Shown here piece after piece: positions 63,821 to 64,000 of a DNA stretch of 64,000 nt. Every line of letters starts with the position of its first letter. Within the stretch, counting starts at the first letter, position 1. Where the stretch lies: positions 1,417,803 to 1,481,802 of the forward strand of contig NC_087380.1 in NCBI RefSeq assembly GCF_963675165.1, written 5' to 3'. This DNA is from Halichondria panicea. Its lineage: Eukaryota; Porifera; Demospongiae; Suberitida; Halichondriidae. The notes beneath the pieces are model-generated. The model was not told the DNA's origin. It searched no databases and saw nothing but the letters and a program-made list of their open reading frames with translations. The translations under genes and the position numbers were made by a program.

Positions 63821-64000
63821 TTAGTCAAGGCTATAAATCCCACGACGCTCAGTTTCCACTCGGCATGGTAACTCGATAATAGCAATACCTCTTGAATCAT
63901 CCCACCCTTCGAGCATACTCAGCACATAGCGAGCAGAAACAATCTTCATATGGCCATTCATTTTCACAGAGTCATTCAATTTCGCAATATCATTCGATTT
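63821..64000 (-). CDS. GZ9-like protein, C-terminal fragment at window edge (GZ13)
   Basis: Minus-strand frame open from the window end to the TAA at 63821-63823, about 59 codons. It reads KLNDSVKMNGHMKIVSARYV and then LSMLEGWDDSRG with a final strand, matching GZ9's DSVNVNGYIKTVSGQHVLSKLNGWN. It completes the parallel gene order of the two duplicated blocks (long, short, zipper-less, ..., GZ9-like). The 5' part lies outside the window. Confidence 0.65.
   Translation of the reverse strand, partial: KSNDIAKLNDSVKMNGHMKIVSARYVLSMLEGWDDSRGIAIIELPCRVETERRGIYSLD

Noticed and set aside
1-64000. Bacterial symbiont or viral origin of part of the window
   Set aside because: Spliceosomal introns, metazoan genes and MITEs run through the window; no operon structure, ribosome-binding sites or viral hallmark genes were seen.
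1-64000. tRNA or rRNA genes
   Set aside because: No cloverleaf with matching internal promoter boxes was recognised by eye; a covariance-model scan would be needed to exclude them.

Overview
This is animal nuclear DNA, A/T-rich, with short GT-AG introns, many palindromic MITE-like elements and no bacterial gene organisation. The recognisable genes are metazoan: tandem iduronate-2-sulfatase-like genes, a UBA plus PTH2 peptidyl-tRNA hydrolase, an ELAV-like RNA-binding protein and the U3 snoRNP HEAT-repeat protein HEATR1/UTP10. The compact layout and the two large families of unfamiliar single-exon genes suggest a sponge or another early-branching animal. That placement is inference, not proof.

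Region 1 (1-7.2 kb) is ordinary and compact. It holds two tandem sulfatase genes (-), UBA-PTH2 (-), a small two-exon UIM protein (-) and the ELAV-like gene (+). The last two are divergent over about 150 bp that contains two DR1-type nuclear-receptor-like sites.

Region 2 (7.2-26.8 kb) is a decayed, rearranged duplication of the 3' half of HEATR1. It is mixed with copies of a family of roughly 300-420 aa proteins with five predicted membrane segments (here called 5TM) and their repeated spacers. One pseudo-exon is split between about 12.45 kb (- strand) and 20.47 kb (+ strand), which reveals an inversion of about 8 kb.

Region 3 (27-40.7 kb) is the good HEATR1 copy (-). I could place 26 consecutive exons by splice sites and frame. 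They form one open chain of 1,240 codons covering the C-terminal half or more of the protein; the 5' half is not seen. One 4.7-kb intron carries two 5TM genes on the opposite strand, one with a remarkable tail of about 12-residue repeats.

Region 4 (41.3-64 kb) is an array of about 13 minus-strand paralogues, mostly single-exon. They share a small soluble domain. In most members a loop carries an insert of about 70 residues that is a double glycine-zipper, while a few members lack it. A block of three genes has been duplicated, and in the second copy each gene carries a different small lesion. The glycine-zipper family and the 5TM family are the best candidates here for undescribed biology. 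Nothing in the sequence states their function.
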